Shown: positions 21,263 through 32,373, counted from the first letter of the stretch. The stretch is 64,000 bases of DNA from Prorocentrum cordatum (GCA_963575745.1 CAUYUJ010004336.1:57501-121500), one strand, 5' to 3'. Translations and numbers: made by a program. Notes: a model not told the origin generated them from the letters alone.

Positions 21263-21652
21263 ACAAAGATTTCGTGTGCGATGATTTCCATAATTTTGTG
21301 CTGCAGAGCTCTACGCCCTGCGGAGCCGTTCCGTCATTCGGTTCACGGGCCTGCCTTGGAGTCATCTCGGGGTTGATCGATGGTGGAGGCTCGAGGGCCA
21401 GTCGACCGGCGAAACCCGCGGGGATCGCTCTTTTGCATAGTGCCGGTCACAACATTTTAATCCAGAGGGTGGTATGAGACTAAGGGCGGACTGGTCGCAC
21501 CACAACCAAGCGCCTCAGCCTGCCGCACGGGTGGCAAGAGCAGGACGGACTGCAGCGAGGGTTACCTCATCCACGCGAGGGACTCACTCCATGCGCTAGG
21601 CGACCTCCCCCCGCAGGTTCCACACACCGACATCAACACCCTCCACCTGCTT

Positions 21653-21852
21653 TTAAGTCGGGCCTGTCCCCCTACAGGGGGATTTTCTACGAAAAATAGA
21701 AGCACCCCAAAAATGGTAACAACTAATGCAAAAATGATCTCGGAACTAGTTTTGGAATATGTTTGACCATTTGGGCGCATTCTTGGAGTATTTTTTGGTA
21801 TCTTTAATTTTTCATCGGAAATCCCCCTGTAGGGGGACACGCCCGACATAAA
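21653..21852. mobile_element. TTAA-ended foldback element, copy 1
   Basis: Terminal inverted repeat TTAAGTCGGGCCTGTCCCCC, continuing CTACAGGGGGATTTT, at the left; its complement with a few changes at the right. The arm itself contains the palindrome TCCCCCTACAGGGGGA. The middle is AT-rich. Two more copies lie at 40005-40165 and 63827-64000. This is a non-autonomous DNA-transposon (MITE) structure; no transposase is present. Confidence 0.75.
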
Positions 21853-21976
21853 CCTGCTTCCCTCTCTCTGGCGGCGGTGGGCAACCTGGGGCCCGTGCAG
21901 CGGCCGAGCGCGGCCGCGGTGGGCAGGCCCTTCCGGGAGGCCGCGAGGCGCGCGCCGGCTCGGGCGAGAGAACGAG

Positions 21977-22266
21977 GAGGCGGAGGCGGAGGAGGAGGCG
22001 GAGGAGGAGGAGGAGGAGGAGGCGGAGGCGGAGGAGGAGGAGGAGGAGGAGGAGGCGGAGGGGATGGAGTAGGGAAGCGAGGAGGAGGAGAGGAGAGGAG
22101 GAGGATGGATAGGAAAGGAGGCGGAGAAAGGGGAAGCGGAGGAGGAGGAGGAGGAGGCGGAGGAAGAGGCGGAGGAGGAGGAGGAGGAGGCGGAGAAAGG
22201 GGAAGCGGAGGAGGAGGCGGAGGAGGCGGAGGAGGAGGCGGAGGAGGAGGAGGAGGAGGCGGAGAA
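21977..22266. repeat. (GGAGGC/GGA)n tract
   Basis: About 290 bases mixing GGA and GGC triplets, with two short breaks. The segment GGCGGAGAAAGGGGAAGCGG appears twice, near 22121 and 22190, so part of it is a longer-period tandem duplication. Confidence 0.9.
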
Positions 22267-22734
22267 AGAGAAGGATCCGGGCGGGCCCGTAACTGCCTCA
22301 CCGACCGCCCCCGCGCTCGCGCGCCCGCCGCCCCCCCATCGCCTTGAGTTTTGAGCGGGCACGTCTTATTTCTGGTTTCGGCCAGGCTTTTCCTTTCCGT
22401 TTTAGTGAAAAATGTATCATCGTGTTGCGTTTTGTTTCCGCTGTCGTTTTCGCATCCTTCTATATTCGTTCTCGGCGTGCCGTGTTTGTTCCGCTTCCGT
22501 CTCAACCCCAAGTGGTCGGTCGTCTCGCGCAGGCAACCCCGGGGGGCCCTTTGCGTCTCTCGGTCCTCTGTCGGAGGAGGCGCCCGGAGCGGAAGAGGCG
22601 CTGCTGTCTTCGACGGGCACAGACTCAGGGGGCGACCGAAGGTTCCGAAGCCTCTGTCTGCTCGCTCTGAAAATATGAAATTGTCAAGACGCTGAAATAC
22701 AACCCTTCTCGAAACCGAACGCACGTTTTTAATG

Positions 22735-22885
22735 TTGGCCGACGCGCGGAACGCGGCCCACGGGGTCAGATGTCTATGCTTTCAGTCGCCGATTTCGGCG
22801 CGAGCACTGAGATTTGGGGGATCCTGGGGCGCCGCCACATCTGGGGAAAAACTGCGTTTGATTTCGAGGGAGGGATGGAAGGACC
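22735..22885 (+). repeat. interspersed repeat of about 150 bp, copy 1
   Basis: Shared with 59926-60065 in the same orientation: GCCGACG at the start, then TTCGGCGCGAGCA, then CCTGGGGCGCCGCCAC, then TTCGAGGG. About two thirds of positions seem to match by eye. Confidence 0.5.
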
Positions 22886-23642
22886 TCTTTGGGCGAGGGG
22901 GCGTTGGTTTCCTGGCTGCTCTTCAGATCTAGGTCGGGAAGCTTACTCGTTGCCCAAGCTCGCCGTGGCAAGCAAAGCTCCTGGTCCTTATCTGGCGTTC
23001 CTTATGGCAGCACGATCTCGTAAGTGCGAAGCTGGCGTCGGTTTGGGCGGCTTGGGTTTGCCGGAGGCCCACGCGAGGAGCGCCAGACGCGCCCAGGAGC
23101 GGTCAAGAGAGCAACACGAGTCCTGCAAGTGTGTGGCTTGGGCCCACAAGGATCTTGTAGTCTTCATAGAAGTTCTTCACGCTTCGCGTATCCCCACCAG
23201 TTCATTGCATCTCAGTTGTGGAAGGTTCTCCTGTCAGCATGCTCCACACCCTGGATGCGCGTTCTGGCGTCGCGACTTGGTGTCGCCGTCGGGATTTTCC
23301 GCTGGACTTATGGTTCCAGTCAGTCTGTACTACCTGTCAGGCTTCCTGGATCGATGTCCTCGGGAACGTTCCTTTCTGTTCGCACCTGGACTTCTGGGAA
23401 CGCCTCACGCGCCATTTTGGCTGCGCTTGGTCTCCTCGGTGCCTGTCCTCAGGCTCGTTGGATGCACCGTTGCATGCCCGTCCAGGGGCTGTCTCAGACT
23501 CCCTGGATTGCACGTTGGCTCTGCCGCCCTGGGCGCTGCCGCCCCCCGCCGCCTGATCCGCGGCCCCGCGCGCGTTAGGCAATTTAGTCGCGGCCGTAGC
23601 CCGCCCGCGACCTCCCGCCGCTGGCGCTTCCGCCTGCGGCTG
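22886..23642 (+). other. non-repetitive stretch with a weak open frame
   Basis: A plus-strand frame is open from 22770 to 23645 (291 codons). It has no recognisable domain, is rich in R, S, P and L, begins inside the repeat at 22735-22885 and runs into a poly(A) at 23643. I do not regard it as a supported gene. It may be the 3' part of an old retrocopy. Confidence 0.2.
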
Positions 23643-23660
23643 TAAAAAAAAAAAAAAAAA
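23643..23660 (+). repeat. poly(A) run of about 18
   Basis: The longest A homopolymer noticed in the window. It could be the tail of a retrocopy lying to its left, but no donor gene is recognisable and no target duplication was found. Confidence 0.5.
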
Positions 23661-24552
23661 GTATCCCCACCAGCCCATTCAGAAATCTGCCCGTGAGAGC
23701 TGGCGGGAAAAGGGACGAAAAAGGTACATGTAGTGAAAAAAGCGGGCAATCAGGGCGAACAGAGAGATCTTTGGGAGCAGGGGAGTGGCCTTGGAGGGCC
23801 TCTCCGGGCCATCCCTGGGGCCCGCGTGGGAGCGAAGGAAGGAGGAGGAGAAAGAGGAAGACGGCGACGGCGTCGACGACGACGACCACCACAATGACGA
23901 GGAAGAGGAGGAACATGAAAATGAAGACGATGAGGGCAAGGACGAGTACGAGGAGGAGGAGAAGCAGGACAACGAGGACAAGGACAGAGCCTTCAAAATC
24001 GCATCTGGGAGCCCTTTTGGGACTCTTTTGGAGGATCTCGGGGTCATCGTGGGGCTCTTTTGGGTGGTCTTATGGCCCTCTTTTGGAGCCCTCTTGCGGT
24101 TCTCTCCAGCCCTCGAGGGCCTCTTGGGGCCATTTTGGAGGCCATCGATCAAAATGGAGGGGGGGTCCTAAATCCCATCAGCCCTTTGGGCGAAGGTGGT
24201 CTAGCGACATCGCTCATTCCTCCTCCAAAAGCATACTCCCTTCGGGGAGGCACCCTCCCCTCCCCGAGGTTGTTCTGTGGGGGCCGCGAGGTGGCAGGGG
24301 TGGGCGTCCTCGCCCAAGACGGCCCCAAGGAGGGCACCCGAGGCTCCAAGATGGCTCCAGGAGGGCCCCCAGGGCACAGCCGGGGCCCTGAAGAAGGAAC
24401 CCTTTTCGTTGGGGAGGGGCTCGGTGTTCCTTGACTGTTCTGCAGCTTGCCTCCTGCTTTCCGGAGGCTTCCCGCGGGAAGTCGAAGCTCAGCTTCTGGG
24501 AGGAAGGGGCACCGTTCCTCATTGAGGGTTCCTGGGGTCAACGCCCCGCCTG

Positions 24553-24885
24553 TAGCTCAAGATAGCCGAAGATGATACAAGATAGCTTGCGACATACCTC
24601 CAGGAGGCCCGACGAGGGCCACAAGACGGTCCCAAGAGCGTTCGGAGCCCCCCCAGGGTCCCACCAGCAGGCCAAAAACCGCTGAGACTTTAGTGCAAAT
24701 CAAGGGTGTTTCACGTCTCGCCCTTTCGCTTCCGATGCGCTCTCGAGGCCTCCAAATGGCCCCAAGATGGCCCAAGCGAGGCCCAAGAGGGACCCAAGAG
24801 GCCCCCCGGGCAGCCCAACGAGCGCTCAAGATCGGCCCGAGAGCGTCCCATAAAGGGCCCCAAGAGACGATTCTGATGTCATCAG
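24553..24885 (-). repeat. inverted duplicate, left copy (partner 25980-26290)
   Basis: Read on the minus strand this segment matches 25980-26290 over about 320 bases: AATCGTC at one end, a middle reading ILSARWAA and GASWVPLGP in one frame in both copies, and AAGATAGC...AAGACGG (inverted in the partner) at the other end. The two copies face each other about 1.1 kb apart. Confidence 0.7.
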
Positions 24886-24945
24886 GGGGGGGGGGGGTGG
24901 GGGGGGGGGGGGGGGGGGGCAGACAGAGCACCCCCCCCACCCCCT
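24886..24945. repeat. long G homopolymer followed by a C-rich stretch
   Basis: Two G runs of at least ten, separated by one T, then GCAGACAGAGCA and a C-rich stretch. It could form a hairpin or quadruplex. Homopolymers this long are also prone to assembly error. Confidence 0.8.
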
Positions 24946-25011
24946 TGTGACCGGTGGCCTCGAAGATGGCCCCAAGAGGCTCGTCAGGGCTCCCGAGGGA
25001 CCCCAAGACTT

Positions 25012-25140
25012 GGCATCGCTCGGACGTGTGCATTTTTCCTTCGGCGAGGGCCATCGAGGAGCATCCTTGATGATTTGGCGGAAAAGCCACGCACGAAACC
25101 GAAAAAAGCGCAGGAAATGGACGTCCGAGCGATGGCCCGA
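25012..25140. mobile_element. foldback repeat with CATCGCTCGGACGT ends, copy 1
   Basis: Left end TTGGCATCGCTCGGACGTGT. The right end reads, inverted, CCATCGCTCGGACGTCCATT. The middle contains GGCGAG, CCATCGAGGA and CACGCACGAAACCGAAAAA, all shared with 57352-57477. Each copy is about 125 bp. MITE-like; no coding capacity. Confidence 0.65.
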
Positions 25141-25279
25141 AGAGGGCGGCTCCAGGGCGGCCCCAAGGAGGGCCCCGAGGCCCTCACGCCCTTCCAAGGC
25201 CACCCCGAGGCCACCCCGCTGCTCCCGGAGATCTCTCCGTTCACCCTGGTTGCCCGTTTTGTTTCACTGTAATGTGTCG

Positions 25280-25440
25280 GGAGGAGGAGGAGGAGGAGGA
25301 GGAGGAGGAGGAGGAGGAGTAGGAGAGGAAGAGGGGGAGAGGGGGAGGGGGAGGGGAGGAGGAGTAGGAGGAGGAGGAATGAAGGAGGAGGAGGAGGGGG
25401 GAGGAGGAGAGGAAGATGAGGAGGGGAGGAGGAGAGGAGA
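25280..25440. repeat. (GGA)n microsatellite
   Basis: About 160 bases of GGA with GGGGGA and GTA interruptions. Confidence 0.9.
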
Positions 25441-25692
25441 GGCGGTATTAAGAGGTAGTATTTACGAGGGATAGGAGAAGGGATGTGATTGAGTGGGGGA
25501 TGGTGGTAGAGAAGACACATTAGAGGGCAGGGAGCAGATTTCACTGAGTCTGGTGGTGAGCGTTTTCCTGGCCAGCGGCCGCCGGCGGGGCGGCGCCTGC
25601 GGCGGCGGAGCCAGGGTCGGACAGAGCGGGCCCGCAGCGACGAAGTAAGAGCGAGGCGGCGGGGGCATGCCACGCCTAACTCGGCTCGGGTG

Positions 25693-25868
25693 GTTTGCGT
25701 CGTGTCGACCAGCGGCGACCCCAGCGCGGACGTTCAAGGTTGAACGCCGCCGGCGACCCAGAATCTATCGATGTTGAACGATCGGACGTTGCGGCAGCGG
25801 CCGATCGTTCAAGGTTGAACGATCCCTGCGGTGTCAAAAACCAACGCTGGGGTCGGCACGACACGAAC
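25693..25868. mobile_element. foldback element with GTCGTGYCGACC ends, copy 1
   Basis: Left end GCGTCGTGTCGACCAGCG; right end, inverted, GTGTCGTGCCGACCCCAGCG. The interior has the palindrome GATCGTTCAAGGTTGAACGA. A second copy in the same orientation is at 29369-29548. Non-coding, MITE-like. Confidence 0.75.
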
Positions 25869-25979
25869 CTGCCGAAACCGAGGCCTCACGCGGCAACCCA
25901 GCGGCGGACCGGCGGGTGGCAAAAAAAAGAGAGCTGGTGGTGATACGCGAACCGTGGAGAATTTCTGTTTCACCCCCCT

Positions 25980-26290
25980 GGAGCAATCAGAATCGTCCCT
26001 TGGGGCCCTCTGAGGACGCTTTCGGGCAGATCTTGAGCGCTCGTTGGGCCGCCTGGGGGGCCTCTTGGGTCCCTCTTGGGCCTCTCTTGAGCCATCTTGG
26101 GGCCATTGAGAGGCCTCGAAAGCGCATCGGAAGCGAAAAGGCGAGATGTCAAACACCATTGATTTGTATTAACTGTCTGAAAGATGTTTGGCCTCTTGGG
26201 GTTGTCCTGGGGGGGGCTCCGAGAGCATTTGGAACCGTCTTGTGGCCCTCATCGGGCCTCTTGGAGGTATGTCGGAAGCTATCTTGAATT
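25980..26290 (+). repeat. inverted duplicate, right copy (partner 24553-24885)
   Basis: See the left copy. Both keep the same open frame through the middle 45 or so codons (GASWVPLGP...LGAI...RKRIGSE here, RERIGSE there). This may reflect few indels rather than selection. Confidence 0.7.
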
Positions 26291-26605
26291 ATATTCGGCT
26301 ATCATGAACCGCTTTGGAGGCCCTCTTGGAGCCATCGTGGGCGAAAAAGGGCCCTCTGCCACCTCACATCGCTAGACAACCTTCGCAAAGGGCTGGTGGT
26401 GATGCATTATACTGCGTCTTGTAGGCACGATGGCTGGTATTGTGGTCGCAACCAGGTGCTGACCGCTCCCATTCGCCGCCCTCCTTTCTGGACCAGCCCC
26501 TCTTACCCCGTTTGTCCGGGGCCGCTGTCCTCTCTCGGGCCTCATGCATTCGTTTCTGTCATGGCGCGACTTTCCGCCTCGTATGTTTGCCTCCACCCCA
26601 TCCTC

Positions 26606-26786
26606 CTAGAGGAGTCCTCCTCTTCCCCAGTCCTATATCAGTCCTTCTGGAGTCCTTCTGGAGTCTTCCTCCTGCTCCTCCTTCTGGAGTCTTCTCCTCC
26701 ACCTTCTTCTCCCTCTGGAGTCCTCCCCAGTCCCCCTGCTCCTCCTTCTGGAGTCTTCCTCCTCCACCTCATCGTCTTCCTCTCCC
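26606..26786 (+). repeat. minisatellite around CTCCTTCTGGAGTCTTCCTC
   Basis: The words CTTCTGGAGTC and CCTCTGGAGTCCTCC recur at least six times with irregular 12-45 base spacing. TCTGGAG and its neighbours are partly palindromic (CTCC...GGAG). Confidence 0.7.
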
Positions 26787-27349
26787 CTGCTCTCTGGCGT
26801 CAGTAGCGGCCAGAGGCTTTCAAAGCCCCCGCCCACGACCCCAGCGTGCTGGGGTCGCTCCCCCCCCTTTGCCTTGCACGTGACTGGGGCCGCCCCCCGG
26901 CGCAGCTTATGTTTGCGCTTCCCCCCTGCTCTTCGTCATTTTGCCCTCCCCCCCCTCCTCCTCCTCGTCCTTCTCCTCGCCATGCCTCCTCCACGTCCCG
27001 CACGTTCGCAAGGAGGAGGCTGGGCCCGCTACTCGGCAGGACAGCGCCAATTCGGAGGGCTCAGACTGACCTCACATGTAGGTAAGCTGGTCTCAACCCT
27101 GACACTAGTCCTCCGGAGAGAGGGCCTCAATGAGGTTGCAGTTTTTTTGTTTAAGGCCTCCACTCGGCGGTTGCCAAAATGCCTTCCTGGCCCAAGTGCA
27201 GCCCCAGCTCTGCGTGCCATTCTGGAGCCCCTGGGGCCCTTTTTCGGCCTCGTGAGAGCTGCTTGGAGGCCGCGGGGGCCGCCTCGCAAATCCCAAGGAC
27301 ACCTCTGGGCCAGGGGGACACTTTCTGGCAACACCCGATCCTCCTGCTC

Positions 27350-27506
27350 TCGAAGAAGAAACAATGACATTAGCGTGAACTTTCGCAGGTCCGCGCGAAT
27401 TTCTCGGATCCCCGGCGCCGCCATGGAGGGGCCCCAGCGCCGATCCAAGAAATCCGCACAGGCCTCCGAAAGTTCATGCTAATGCAATTGTTTGTTCCTC
27501 TGTGCT
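27350..27506. mobile_element. long-hairpin foldback element, copy 1 (inner hairpins lost)
   Basis: Arms: ATTAGCGTGAACTTTCG at the left and its complement at the right (one mismatch), followed inwards by TCCGCGCGAATTTCTCGGAT and the matching right arm. The tips read AGAAACAA and, inverted, GGAACAAACAA. The centre is short (27408-27441) and lacks the two small hairpins of the other copies at 32374, 53240 and 62757. Confidence 0.75.
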
Positions 27507-27837
27507 GGTGCTGCTGCCAGCTGGTGCGTTAAGTCACAGGGTCAACAGGTGTTTACTGGCGTCCGTGTGAGCGGTTTCTTATTCGGCGTTTCGACATTGA
27601 GCGGAAGGGGGGGGGTCTAGCTCCGCACCTCTGCTTAGCGAGACTCTTCGGAACAGTGCTCCAATAGGGAATCCTGTGGGGGAGCCGCCCACCTGCTCGA
27701 AACAGGCGCCCCAAACAAGGGGCGAAGGGGGGGGGCGAGGGCCCGCGCCGATCGGCAAAGCAGTATGTTAGAAAACGGCCACCATGTGCTAAGCTGTTTC
27801 AGGACATGCTGGAGGGACAAAGAAAAGACATGCTTCA

Positions 27838-28000
27838 GGAGGGGAAAGAATACACAGACACAATCAATCGTCGATCCCCAAGAGAGAATGTGGGAAGAGA
27901 TGGGAACTGGGCGGGAAGACAGAAACCCAGAAAACATGGTAAACTATGGGGAATCCTTTCTGATTTGTGTGTGTTTCTTTGTGTGTCCTTGGGCCCCTTG
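27838..28000 (+). mobile_element. ACACACAGACACAAT repeat of about 160 bp, copy 1
   Basis: Shared order: GGGAAAGAA, ACACAGACACAATCAATCGT, CGATCCCC, TGGGAAG, CAGAAACCCAGAAAACATGG, GGGGAATCCTTT, TTTGTGTGTCCTTGGGCCCC. Further copies, all on the plus strand, are at 30766, 31368, 47966 and 57550. The two halves are weakly inverted (CACACAGA...TTTGTGTG and GATTCCCC...GGGGAATC), so it may be a decayed foldback. Confidence 0.75.
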
Positions 28001-28159
28001 GATGCTCGTTCCGCTGTGCTCCCTCCCGCCCGCCTCATCCCCCCTCTGCCCCCGGGGTGAGGGATTCCGGGGGCCCGCGGCGAGGCAGAGGCCGGGGCCC
28101 CTCCGCGGCGGACCCCTTTGTCGAGCCATCGGTGCGGCACGTGCATCGCATATCTTTTC

Positions 28160-28975
28160 CCCTCCTCCTGCTCCTCCTCCTGCTCCTCCTCCTCCTCCTC
28201 CTCCTCCTGCTCCTCCTCCTCCTTCTCCTCCTCCTCCTCCTCCTCCTCCTCTCCTCCTCTGCTCCTCCTGATCTCCCTCCTCCTCCTCCTCCTCTTCCTG
28301 CTCCTCCTTCCTCCTCCTCCTCCTCTCCTCCTCCTCCCTCCTCCCCCTCCTCCTCTATCCTCCTTGACTACTCTCTGACTCCTCATCTCCTCCTCCTCCT
28401 GCTCCTCCTCATCCTCCTCTCCTCCGCACTTCTCCCTCCTCCTCCTCCGCCTTCTCTGATTCCCCTCCTCCTTCTTCTCCTCCTCCTCCTCCTCTCCTCC
28501 TCCTCCTCTCTCTTCTCCTCCCCCCTCCTCCTCCTCCTCCCTCCTCCTCCTCATCATCCTCCTCGTCATCCTCCTCCTCCTTCCTCCTCCTCTGTCATCC
28601 CCCTCCCTCCTCCTCCTCCTCCCTCCTCCTCTCCTCTCCATCCTCCCTCCTCCTCCTCCTTCATCTCAGCCTACTCCTCCTCTTCCTGTCTACTCCTCCC
28701 CTTCCTCCTCCTCCTCCTCCTCCTCTCCTCCCTCCTCCTCCTCCTCTCCTCCATGCCTCCTCCTCCTCCTCCTCTCTGATTCCTCCTATGACTCCTCCTC
28801 CTCTCGACTCTCCTCTGACTCCTCCTCCCCTCCTTGCTCCTCTTCCTCCTCCTCCTCCTCCTCCTCCTCCTGCTGCTCGCTCCTCCTCCTCCTGCTGCTC
28901 TCCTCCTCCTCCTCCTCTCTCCCTCCTCCTCCTCCTGCCTCCTCCTCCTTCTCCTCTTCCATTATTCTCTCCCCC
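28160..28975. repeat. long impure (TCC)n tract
   Basis: About 800 bases of almost pure pyrimidine built from TCC, CTC and TCT with scattered GAT, GAC, CAT and GC. It is one of the longest polypyrimidine stretches in the window and opens many spurious frames. Confidence 0.95.
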
Positions 28976-29089
28976 GGGCGGTCAGGCAGCGCTACGGACC
29001 CCCCCTCCCCGGCAGGTCGGACCCATCTGGCTCGACGACGAGGGGGAGGACCAGGCCGAGCGCCAGAGGGAGGGGCCCACTCGCCCAGA

Positions 29090-29275
29090 CCTCCTCCTCC
29101 TCGTCGTCCTCCTCCTCCTCCTCCTCCTCCTCCTCCTCCTCTCCTCCTCCTCTCCTCCTCCCCCCCTTTCCCTTTTTTCTCTCTCCGCCTCCTCGCCCCT
29201 CCTCCTCCCGTCCTCCCTCCTCCTCCTCCTCCTCCTCCTCCTCCTCCTCCTCCTCCTCCTCCTCCTCCTCTGCCT
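29090..29275. repeat. (TCC)n microsatellite
   Basis: About 185 bases of TCC/CTC with CCCCCTTTCCC and TCTCTCCG interruptions. Confidence 0.9.
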
Positions 29276-29368
29276 CCTCGCGGCGCAGCTTCCAGAACGA
29301 AGACCTCATCTCTCCCTTTGCGGAGGCCAGCCCCCGTCACGAAAGGAGAGAGATAACGGAGGTACGGC

Positions 29369-29548
29369 AGGATCGTGTCGTGCCGACCAGCGGCGACCCC
29401 GCCGCCAGCGTTCAATGTGGAGCGCCAGCGGCGGCTTTGAATGGGTCGATGTTGAAAGATCGGACGTGATTTGGAAACGGCTGATCGTTCAAGGTTGAAC
29501 GATCCCCGCAGTGTCAGGAACCGACGCCGAAGTCGGCACGACACGCAC
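29369..29548. mobile_element. foldback element with GTCGTGYCGACC ends, copy 2
   Basis: Left end TCGTGTCGTGCCGACCAGCG; right end, inverted, GTGCGTGTCGTGCCGACTTC. It shares the interior palindrome GATCGTTCAAGGTTGAACGA with the copy at 25693. Confidence 0.75.
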
Positions 29549-30104
29549 TTGCCGCATGTTTTTCGAATCTGGGGACCACGGAGGCACGTCTCAGGTCCCA
29601 GGCCTTTCAAAACGGCCCAGGGCACAAACAGACAAAGCAAAGCAGATAACGACCCGAAGTTGTTCCGCAGAAGGGATCGGGAGTTCAAGGGGCTCACGTC
29701 ACGAAGAAATCGTGACGGCGGAGGTCTGAGACTCGTGCTCGCTCTCGTCCTGCTTTTGCCCTTGGAGGGTTGGCCTCATCGCCATGGTGGGGTTGGTTTC
29801 TGTGGGGAAGCTCTCGCGACCAGTTTCGAGCGAATGTTGGCAGGGAGGATGATCAGAGAAATGCTTGGGCCGATAATGATCAAGTGATGGGGGCAAGACG
29901 CCGTCTGCGACTTTCCTACAGGTTGTCGAGGCCCCGCGCTTGTGGCCAACGCCCGCCCCGCGAGACGCAGGGCTCGACGAGGCCGAGTGCCGCAAGTGCC
30001 CTGGCCAGTGCCAATTTACCCGGGGCGCGCACGGCTCCCTTCCTCTCCCTCTGGCGGCGCGCAGCGGGAGGGGGGAGCGGATGGGGGAGGGTCGAAACCC
30101 CGAG

Positions 30105-30222
30105 GAGGAGGAAGAGGAGGAGGAGGAGGAGCAGCAGCAGGAGGAAGAGGAGGAGGAGGAGGAGGAGGAGGAGATGGAGGAGGAGGAGGAGGAGGAGGAG
30201 GAGGAGGAGGAGGAGGAGCACA
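30105..30222. repeat. (GGA)n microsatellite followed by (CA)n
   Basis: GGA with AGCAGCAGC and GAT interruptions, ending in a CACACACACACACA run at about 30219-30234. Confidence 0.9.
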
Positions 30223-30765
30223 CACACACACACACCGCCCCCCCTGCGTGCGCCGCCAACCCCCTCTCTCTCTCTCTTTCTCTATCGCTCGCTCTCTCGA
30301 CGTGCCGTGAGGGAAGAGCACGCAGCGACACTTTCTGCGTCGGCGGCCAGGCAGAGGAACTGCGCTGGCGGGGGGCTCCCTCAACGGGGGTACGGCTGTA
30401 GCGACCTGTTCCACCATGCAGGAAAAACGCGCAGGCACCAAAAATCGTCGACTCCCCGAAAAAAATTGGAAATCTTGGAATTGGAGGGGCAGCGAACCAG
30501 AAAATCCACGACCCTTCTGTCTCGGCTGCACGTGAGTGTTTCGGCGGCTCGGGGGGGCCGAACCCAGGCACGCGGTCCGCTACCGTCGCACCGCGCGCAA
30601 CGATCAGCCAAGCCGCGCACCAGAGGCCGCTCGTGCCAAGGGCCACGTTTGAGTGCAGCTGACTTTCTTCCAGGACCCGCTTTCTGCATGCTGTCGCAGG
30701 CGATCTCCCGCCCCCAGTCCCCGAGCTCGGCTCGATAAGTCTGGCCGCCTGGAATCAGGAGGGGA

Positions 30766-30917
30766 AGAAACACACAGACAAAATAATCGACTGCACGGAA
30801 AATATGGGAAAATATGGGAAGTGGGGGGGAAGACGAAAACCCAGAAAATATGAGAAAATATCGGGAATCCTGTTATTTGTGTGTATTTATTTGTGTGTCC
30901 CTGGGCCCCTTCCACTT
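30766..30917 (+). mobile_element. ACACACAGACACAAT repeat, copy 2
   Basis: Same order of blocks as 27838-28000, including GAAAATATGGGAAAATATGG, GACGAAAACCCAGAAAATAT and TATTTGTGTGTCCCTGGGCC. Confidence 0.75.
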
Positions 30918-31367
30918 GGAGACACTCGGGGATACGCCCCATGGGGGGTGTTCGCACGCACCCCACGTCGAGGACGGACGGCCCCCCCCCCACGTCGTGG
31001 ATCCTCGAATTGGGTCCCAAATGTCTGGCCTGTTCGAAAACCGGGGCCGCCATACCTCGCGTTACTGCTTCCTCGTGCAAGGCATCGCCCGGAGGCCTCA
31101 ACGAGGCTTCCGCAGCAGCGCACCATGTTGGGAAGTTGTCTTCTGCTGGGCCTCAACGTGCCCTGCCCGATCCCCGCTGCTCTCACGGGGCGGACTCTTG
31201 CACGAAGCCTCGCCGACGGAGGGCTCCGCCCACGCCACCACACGCCGCGTGGCCTTCTGCGCAGGCACGTGCGCGACCGGCGCGCCTGCCCTCCCTTGCC
31301 GGGACGCCGGCCTCCCGGCCACGGCAGAGATTCCTTCGCTCGCTCGCTCATATATCAGGAGAGGTCA

Positions 31368-31538
31368 AACACACACACACACACACACAGACACAATCAA
31401 TCGTCGACTCCCATGAAAGTATGGGAAAATATGGGACATGGGGGGGGGAGACAAAACCTCGAAAATATGTGTGAAAGTGTAGGGAATCCTTTCACTTGTG
31501 TCTCTTTATCTGTGTGCCTCAGGGCCCCTTCAGTATGG
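31368..31538 (+). mobile_element. ACACACAGACACAAT repeat, copy 3, with expanded (CA)n
   Basis: The usual ACACACAGACACAAT start is expanded into about 26 bases of (CA)n. Then ATCGTCGACTCCC, AAAATATGGGACATGGGGGG and a diverged right end. Confidence 0.7.
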
Positions 31539-31676
31539 TCCCCCCCGCTGTGCTGGCAGGGGGCCGGGCCGCCCGGCCCCGCAGGGCCCGGCCGGCCCGG
31601 CGGGCGGCGCGGGCTGCAGGCCGCAGGCCGGAGCGGAGCGGCGCGCAGGCCCCGCTGAGAGGCCCCCCATCGGACA

Positions 31677-31930
31677 CATCCCCACCTCGAGGTGCGCTCT
31701 CTCTCTCTCTCCTCCCGCCTCCTCCTCCTCCTGGCCACGCGCAGAGGGGGGTCTGGGGGAGGGGGGAGGGCTTCTTAGAAGCACCCTTGCCTCTCAGAAG
31801 GCGCGGGCCTTGTCTGTAGATGTGAGGCCGGCGCCTTCGAAGAAGCAGCCTCCTTCTAAGCAGCCCTCCCCCCTCCCTCCACCCCCTGTTGCGCACCGCC
31901 AACATCCCCACCTCGAGGTGCGCTCTCTCG
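31677..31930 (+). mobile_element. foldback element with GCTTCTTAGAAG arms, copy 1, between two direct repeats
   Basis: Inverted arms around 31740-31895: GGGGGAGGGCTTCTTAGAAG at the left and its near complement at the right, with GAAGGCGCGGGCC/GGCCGGCGCCTTC nearer the centre. Outside them the 26-base word beginning CATCCCCACCTCGAGGTGCG occurs directly repeated at 31677 and 31904. Copy 2 of the foldback is at 40310-40466. Confidence 0.7.
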
Positions 31931-32373
31931 TCCCTCCTCCTCGCGCCCCTGCGGCGGCACGAGGAGCAGCAGGAGGGCCAGGAGCAGCTCGAGGGCGGAG
32001 GGGAGAGGCGGAGGGGGCGAGGCCGCCGAGAGGGAGAGAGCAGGGGGGCGGGGCCGAGAGCGAGAGCGAGGGCGAGGGCGAGGAAGAGAGCAGGGGCCTT
32101 CTCGCGCGCCGACGGGGCGCTGGGCCGCCGGCGCCCGCGGCGAGCGCGCCGAGGCCTGGATCGCCGGAGGCCTTTTGTGCTCCGGCGCCGGCGGTCCGCT
32201 CGCGGCCCGCTCCTCGGGGCGCGGCAGCCCTCCAAGGGCGGGGCGACCGCTCACGGCCCTCCCCTCGGCCCCCAGAGGCCCCCGCCCCTCTTGAGCACGC
32301 ACTCGAAGGCCCTGGCAAGCAGGGGTCTGCGAATTTGCGCCTCGAGCAGCCGGCCCGCAGTTCCAGGTTTGGC

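Noticed and set aside
22770-23645. 291-codon plus-strand gene
   Set aside because: Starts inside an interspersed repeat, ends in poly(A), has no motif, and comparable frames are open on the other strand.
24100-24140. Dinoflagellate spliced-leader relic (CCATTTTGG)
   Set aside because: Only a short word matches; the flanking CCGTAG and CTCAAG of the spliced leader are absent.
28160-28975. Long S/L/P- or E/R/G-rich frames over the TCC tract and similar frames elsewhere
   Set aside because: Triplet microsatellites cannot contain stops in most frames; these are composition artefacts.
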